Assembly: GCF_002952215.1 (NCBI RefSeq)
Contig: NZ_CP022600.1
Location: 1,240,001 to 1,304,000, forward strand
Origin: Porphyrobacter sp. HT-58-2
Lineage (GTDB): Bacteria > Pseudomonadota > Alphaproteobacteria > Sphingomonadales > Sphingomonadaceae
Direction of reading: 5' to 3'
Length of the DNA: 64,000 nucleotides
The notes below the pieces were generated by a model. That model did no database searches, was not told the DNA's origin, and saw only the letters and a list, made by a program, of their open reading frames with translations. Below, in pieces: positions 60,063 through 64,000 of the stretch. A program made the translations under genes and the position numbers. The stretch's first letter is position 1; each line of letters starts with the position of its first letter.

Positions 60063-60772
60063 CACCCGGCCGTATCCTCCGCCAGCGCGGCCTTCAGTCG
60101 TTCATAGCCCACCGCGCCGCCAATCGGCGTGCCTCCCGCGATCCATGCCGGCGTTCCTGAAAAGCCGAGAGACCGGGCGAAATCGAGATTGCGGGCGATC
60201 TCTGCCGACACGGCATCAGAGGCCGCATCGCGCGCCGCGCGTTCCATGTCGAGCCCAGCCGCCCTCGCTGCAGCGGCGACATCGCCGGTCTTGAACATGG
60301 CGTTGTGGAATTCGGTGTACTTCCCCTGCAACCCCGCCGCCAGCGCCATGCGCGAGGCCGTGTCGCTGCCTTCGAAAATCGGCCATTCGCGGATCACCAC
60401 CTTCAGATCAGGGTCTTCGGCGACAAGCCGGTTCACGTCCTTGAGGCTCGATTCGCAATAGGGGCAGTTGTAATCGGTGAACTCCACCAGCACCCGCTTG
60501 CCCTGGGGATTGCCAAGCACCACGCCGGGGAAGGGGTCGAGCACGGCATCGCCCAGATCCGCGAGCCGCTTGGCCGATTCCTGCGCTTCGTAGGCCTCGG
60601 CCATTTGCGGCAGAAGATCGGGATTGCCCATCAGGAAGCTGCGGGTGCGGTTGTCGGCAAGGCCGGAGTAAGACCAGATCGCCGCACCGAGAAAGCCGAA
60701 CACCAGCGCGGTAAGCGCGGTCAGCAGCGAATGACGCAGGGTCGATGGGGCATTTTCGGGCGATGTGGACAT
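60062..60772 (-). CDS. DsbA-family thiol:disulfide oxidoreductase, membrane-anchored
   Basis: A 236-residue thioredoxin-fold protein. One N-terminal transmembrane segment (SLLTALTALVFGFLGAAIWSY) anchors it to the periplasm. The active site is VEFTDYNCPYCESS (CPYC), and the cis-Pro loop is GFSGTPAWIAGG. An all-helical insert lies between. It resembles the ScsC/BdbD branch. It would form or shuffle disulfides, and lies between two metallopeptidase genes, pointing to a periplasmic quality-control operon. Confidence 0.9.
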   Translation of the reverse strand: MSTSPENAPSTLRHSLLTALTALVFGFLGAAIWSYSGLADNRTRSFLMGNPDLLPQMAEAYEAQESAKRLADLGDAVLDPFPGVVLGNPQGKRVLVEFTDYNCPYCESSLKDVNRLVAEDPDLKVVIREWPIFEGSDTASRMALAAGLQGKYTEFHNAMFKTGDVAAAARAAGLDMERAARDAASDAVSAEIARNLDFARSLGFSGTPAWIAGGTPIGGAVGYERLKAALAEDTAG

Positions 60773-60808
60773 GGGTTTCCCGTCAGCTGGAGATCAAACC
60801 GCGCCAGC

Positions 60809-62176
60809 CTAGCGCCGGTTGCGCACCCGTTCCAGTTCGGCGCGTGCTTCAAGCGCGACATCTTGTGCGCGAATCCAGTCTGCCGAGCCATAGGGCAGGC
60901 TTGCTTCGGCGGCCTGAGCATTCTGCAGGGCTTCGGGATAGCGGCGGTTCATCACCTGCTGTTCGGCACTGGCAAGGCGGGCGCGCGGGATATCGCCGCG
61001 CGCAGCGTAGACCACGCCGAGCTGATACCACGCAAAGGGATTGTAGCGATCACGCTGCACTGCGGCGCGCAGCACCTGCTCGGCTTCGGCATAGTTGCGT
61101 TCATTCTCGGTCGCGATCAATGCATGACCCAGCATCCCGGCGATCAGCGGGTGGGCGCGGGTGAGTTCGGTCGCGCGGCGCAGCGGCACCAGCGCATCGT
61201 GCGGACGCCCGGATTCGAGCAGCACCTGCCCCTTGAGTTCAAGGAACCACGGGTTGTCCGGCTCCAGCGCGATCAGCGCATCGGCTTCGGCCAGCGCCAG
61301 ATCGACCCGCGCATCCTTGTGATAGGCATATGCGCGGGCGTAGCGCGCCGGGATGCTGGTGTCGCTCTGCGGGAAAAAGGTCAGCACCCGGCGCGGTTCG
61401 GCGAGGTAGCCATAGAGCTTGGCCCGTACTCGCAGGAACCGCTCCTGCAGTTCGGGATCGGGCTCTGTGTCCCACGCCGGATCAGCTTCGAGCAGCCCGC
61501 GCAGGATCTGGATACGGTCGCCCGATAGCGGGTGGGTGCGCGCATAGGCCGCTTCATCCGCCTGACTGAAACCGCGCCGGATTTCGTTTCCGCGCAGCCG
61601 TTCGAAGAACTTGATCATGCCCTTGCCGGTGATCCCGGCGCCGGAAAGATAGCGTGCGCCGGCCAGATCCGTGGCTGCTTCCTGATCGCGGTTGAAGCTG
61701 AGGAAGCTGCTCATCGCAGCCTGCTGGCCCGCCATCAGCGCTGCCATCCCGGCATCGCCCGCGCCTGCCAGCACTGCCCCGACACCGATCAGCAGCGACA
61801 GGATCGAGATGCCGTTGGCCGCCTTGGTTCGTTCGTTGAAACGCACCACGTGACCGGCGGTGATGTGGCCGAGTTCGTGGGCGAGCACGCCCTGCACCTC
61901 GTTGGCGGTCCCGGCTTCGTTGATCAGGCCCGAATGAACATAGATCGCCTGCCCGCCTGCGACGAAGGCGTTGATCGAGCTGTCGTTGATCAGCACCAGT
62001 TCGACATTGCCGGGTTCAAGTTCGCTCGCCTCGATCAAGGGGGCGGCGAGGTCGAGCAGCAATTGTTCGGTTTCGGCATCGCGCAGGATCGATTGCGCCG
62101 CGACCGGCTGGACGACCAGCGCCGCGCAGGTGAACACCGCGAGCAGGCGGGCGAGAAGGTTCGGGCGACCGCGCAT
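60809..62176 (-). CDS. BepA-like M48 metallopeptidase with C-terminal TPRs
   Basis: A 455-residue exported protease/chaperone. Signal peptide ending QPVAAQ, then an M48 domain with GVLAHELGHITAGHVVRF (HExxH), the third-ligand region (FNRDQEAATDLAGARYL), and THPLSGDRIQILRGL. Residues 290-450 contain TPR-like helical repeats (ARAYAYHKDARVDLALAEADALIALEPDNPWFLELKGQVLLESG). E. coli BepA of similar architecture degrades or assists misassembled LptD and BAM substrates. First gene of a three-gene minus operon with the DsbA-like and M48-like proteins. Confidence 0.9.
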   Translation of the reverse strand: MRGRPNLLARLLAVFTCAALVVQPVAAQSILRDAETEQLLLDLAAPLIEASELEPGNVELVLINDSSINAFVAGGQAIYVHSGLINEAGTANEVQGVLAHELGHITAGHVVRFNERTKAANGISILSLLIGVGAVLAGAGDAGMAALMAGQQAAMSSFLSFNRDQEAATDLAGARYLSGAGITGKGMIKFFERLRGNEIRRGFSQADEAAYARTHPLSGDRIQILRGLLEADPAWDTEPDPELQERFLRVRAKLYGYLAEPRRVLTFFPQSDTSIPARYARAYAYHKDARVDLALAEADALIALEPDNPWFLELKGQVLLESGRPHDALVPLRRATELTRAHPLIAGMLGHALIATENERNYAEAEQVLRAAVQRDRYNPFAWYQLGVVYAARGDIPRARLASAEQQVMNRRYPEALQNAQAAEASLPYGSADWIRAQDVALEARAELERVRNRR

Positions 62177-62272
62177 CGCGACAACCCTACCGGACTTGCG
62201 CCTTAACGCAAACTGAAGCGGGATGAGAAACTGTGCCTCCCTGTCCGGCCGGGACGGGGAAGGGGCTTGGTT

Positions 62273-63955
62273 TTACCCAACGATCTTGCGGGCGGCGCGT
62301 TCAATCTGGGCGATGTCTTCGGGCATTTCGGCGAGGATTTCCGCACAGCCGACCTCATCGCGGCGGATCAGCACCAGCGCAAATTCTGGCCCTGCGCCGT
62401 CGAGCGCCTCCAGCGAGATCGCCTCCAGCGCACGCAGCTGCTGGGCCAGCGCCTCGCGCACGGCATCGGGATCTTCGATCGGCTTGCCCTGTTCCTCGCG
62501 GCGCAGGCGGCGTTCGGCCTTGACCACGGCCTTCACACCGCCCTCGGTCTCTTCGAGGAAACCGGCAAGGCTCCCGCGCCCGAGGTTGAGGCGATGCGCG
62601 TGGCTCAGCACGGCAGCATATTCAGTCAGCCGGGTCTTGTCGTAATCATGCCCGAACACGAGCTTGACCACCGGGGTCATCGGCGCGCGTTCCTGCACCG
62701 TCAGGCCACTTTCGGCGATCAGTTCGGCATAGTCTTCCGGCGCTTCCTGCGCGGCGAGCGAGAAATCGTAGGCGCGGCTGACGGCAGCATAGAGCGCCGA
62801 GCGGCTGCGGTCTTCGCTGTTGTCGGCATTGCGCGCCAGTTCGCGGGCCGAAGCAAGGCAGTCATAAAGCCCGGCATCATCGGGCAGATCATCGAAGGCC
62901 GGTGCGAAATCATCCTGGTCGTCCAGTGGCTCCGGCGCGAAGACGGTCTCCGGTTCGTCAGCCGGAGCGGATGCCAAAACCGGAGCCGGAACCTGAGCGG
63001 GTTCTTCCGCGGTTTCCTCGTCGAACATGGCGGCATCGAAGCCCGCCAGATCGATTGCCTTCTTGGTGGGGGCCTCGATGTAATCGGCGAGCGAGGCGAA
63101 GCTGTAGCTGGCGCTTTCGGCCTCGCCTTCGTCCTCGTCATATTCCTCGTCGTCATCAGGCAGAGCGTACTGGCTGAAATCGGGCAGATCTGAATCGCCG
63201 AACTGATCGTCGGCAAAATCTTCAGCGAAATCGTTGAAATCGGGAGCCGCTTCCTGCGGCGCGGTTTCGCGCGCGGGCGAATCCGCCCAATCGGTCACTG
63301 GCTCGGCCGGGCGGAGCGCAGGCTCCTCGTCAAGCTCCAGATCGCTGCCGAGTTCGAGCGCCTGGTCAATTTCGAGCAGCAGCTCGTCGGCGGTCAGCTG
63401 GTCGGCCATTTCCTTCCAGTTGATCACGCCATAGATGAAATCGATGGTGTCATCATCGCTCGAATAGGGCAGCAGGATCCCGCGGTAGAGGATCGATACG
63501 CCTGCGTGATTGACGAATTCGGCCTCGAACCCGATCGGCGCCTGATTGGCGAGGATCTGCATGTAGTGATCGGTGATGCGGCTGAGCAGCGAGCGCGGCG
63601 GCACGTCGGACAGGCGGGCGATCGGCCCGGTCGATCCGCACTCATGGGCCAGTTTCTCGCCAAGAAAGCGCACACCGGGGTTTTCGATCCCCTCGCTGAA
63701 ATCGAGCAGCACCGAATGGGGGCCGAAATCGGTCAGGCTGGCCGGATCGAGATCGGCAATGTCGGGGAACATCCGTTCGCCCAAAAGGCCCGCCCAGTGA
63801 TTATAGGCGCGCACCTGCATGCGGCGTTCGTCTTGGCCAATGGCGTGCGGTGGCAGCTCGCGCGGGGCGGCCAGCTCGGTGCTTTCCTCTTCGGATGCCT
63901 CCCAGCCCCGATCCGCCGTCGCATCGGGATCGAAGGTGCCGCGCAGAGTGTCCAT
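62273..63955 (-). CDS. Acidic PAS-domain-containing protein of unknown function
   Basis: A 560-residue soluble protein. Residues 40-190 look like the alphaproteobacterial PAS_5-type domain (RAYNHWAGLLGERMFPDIADLDP, HSVLLDFSEGIENPGVRFLGEKLA, ILYRGILLPYSSDDDTIDFIYGVINW). Residues 215-380 are a low-complexity, very acidic linker (DDDEEYDEDEGE). The C terminus is helical and mixed charge (VVKAERRLRREEQGKP). No enzymatic output domain is visible, so a sensory adaptor or scaffold is more likely than a kinase. The ATG at 63955 is 45 bp from the window end, so its promoter is only partly seen. Confidence 0.75.
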   Translation of the reverse strand: MDTLRGTFDPDATADRGWEASEEESTELAAPRELPPHAIGQDERRMQVRAYNHWAGLLGERMFPDIADLDPASLTDFGPHSVLLDFSEGIENPGVRFLGEKLAHECGSTGPIARLSDVPPRSLLSRITDHYMQILANQAPIGFEAEFVNHAGVSILYRGILLPYSSDDDTIDFIYGVINWKEMADQLTADELLLEIDQALELGSDLELDEEPALRPAEPVTDWADSPARETAPQEAAPDFNDFAEDFADDQFGDSDLPDFSQYALPDDDEEYDEDEGEAESASYSFASLADYIEAPTKKAIDLAGFDAAMFDEETAEEPAQVPAPVLASAPADEPETVFAPEPLDDQDDFAPAFDDLPDDAGLYDCLASARELARNADNSEDRSRSALYAAVSRAYDFSLAAQEAPEDYAELIAESGLTVQERAPMTPVVKLVFGHDYDKTRLTEYAAVLSHAHRLNLGRGSLAGFLEETEGGVKAVVKAERRLRREEQGKPIEDPDAVREALAQQLRALEAISLEALDGAGPEFALVLIRRDEVGCAEILAEMPEDIAQIERAARKIVG

Positions 63956-64000
63956 GGCTGTAATCCGCCCCTTGGTGAACGTGTTTCGAGACGTTCTGGC

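Noticed and set aside
1..64000. CRISPR arrays, IS elements or complete prophage genes
   Set aside because: No regularly spaced repeats, transposase or phage structural genes were seen; the only mobile-element trace is the tRNA-Ser fragment.

Overview
The window is high-GC DNA that reads like an alphaproteobacterium of the order Sphingomonadales, probably close to Erythrobacteraceae. This rests on two large sphingomonad-style TonB-dependent receptors, dense operons with ATGA/TGATG stop-start overlaps, and a CCGTTCG...CGAACGG palindromic repeat of the type found in those genomes. The taxonomic call is inference; no rRNA or complete tRNA is present.

Region 1 (1-39450) is a large catabolic gene cluster in divergent operons. 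A perfect or near-perfect palindrome, TTGTCCGGACAA, occurs six times and only here (3502, 17216, 17258, 18090, 23173, 38665), each time just upstream of a transcription unit. A GntR regulator of the HutC/UTRA subfamily is encoded inside the cluster (28167-28922), and the GT-N4-AC spacing of the palindrome fits that subfamily. The cluster encodes two TonB receptors, exported enzymes (a Tat-type flavin amine oxidase, a nitrilase-fold protein, a VOC protein, a DUF1838 protein), an MFS permease and many cytosolic enzymes. Prominent are three PuuE/cyclic-imidase-type hydrolases, an isochorismatase-fold amidase, a Ser-cisSer-Lys amidase, a LeuCD-type hydro-lyase, two MmgE/PrpD proteins, a PaaK-type CoA ligase, and a CitE-MaoC-acyl-CoA dehydrogenase-CoA transferase x2 module typical of branched C4/C5 dicarboxylic acids. 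My working model, an inference, is import of a nitrogen-containing compound, oxidation, opening of a cyclic imide or ureide ring, removal of the amide nitrogen, and cleavage of the resulting (methyl-)dicarboxylate as its CoA ester.

Region 2 (39455-41477) holds a divergent Lrp/AsnC regulator and class V aminotransferase. Next comes about 0.5 kb without genes, with an AT-rich stretch and a 23-bp copy of a tRNA-Ser 3' end (41789-41811). This looks like an attachment-site scar, so the material to its left may be the right end of a genomic island.

Region 3 (42005-52643) is a minus-strand operon for an envelope glycan or lipid-linked sugar: epimerase (frameshifted), sugar isomerase, glycosyltransferase-like proteins, FAD oxidoreductase, GtrA and large membrane proteins. 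Region 4 (53097-63955) is ordinary chromosome: a formylglycine-generating-enzyme-like lipoprotein, RNase T2, two small membrane proteins, NadC, a LytS/LytTR two-component pair, two M48-type metallopeptidases flanking a DsbA-like protein, and an acidic PAS-type protein.

Two genes, an aldehyde dehydrogenase and an epimerase, are each broken by an apparent one-base loss in a C/G run. They may be real pseudogenes or homopolymer sequencing errors.
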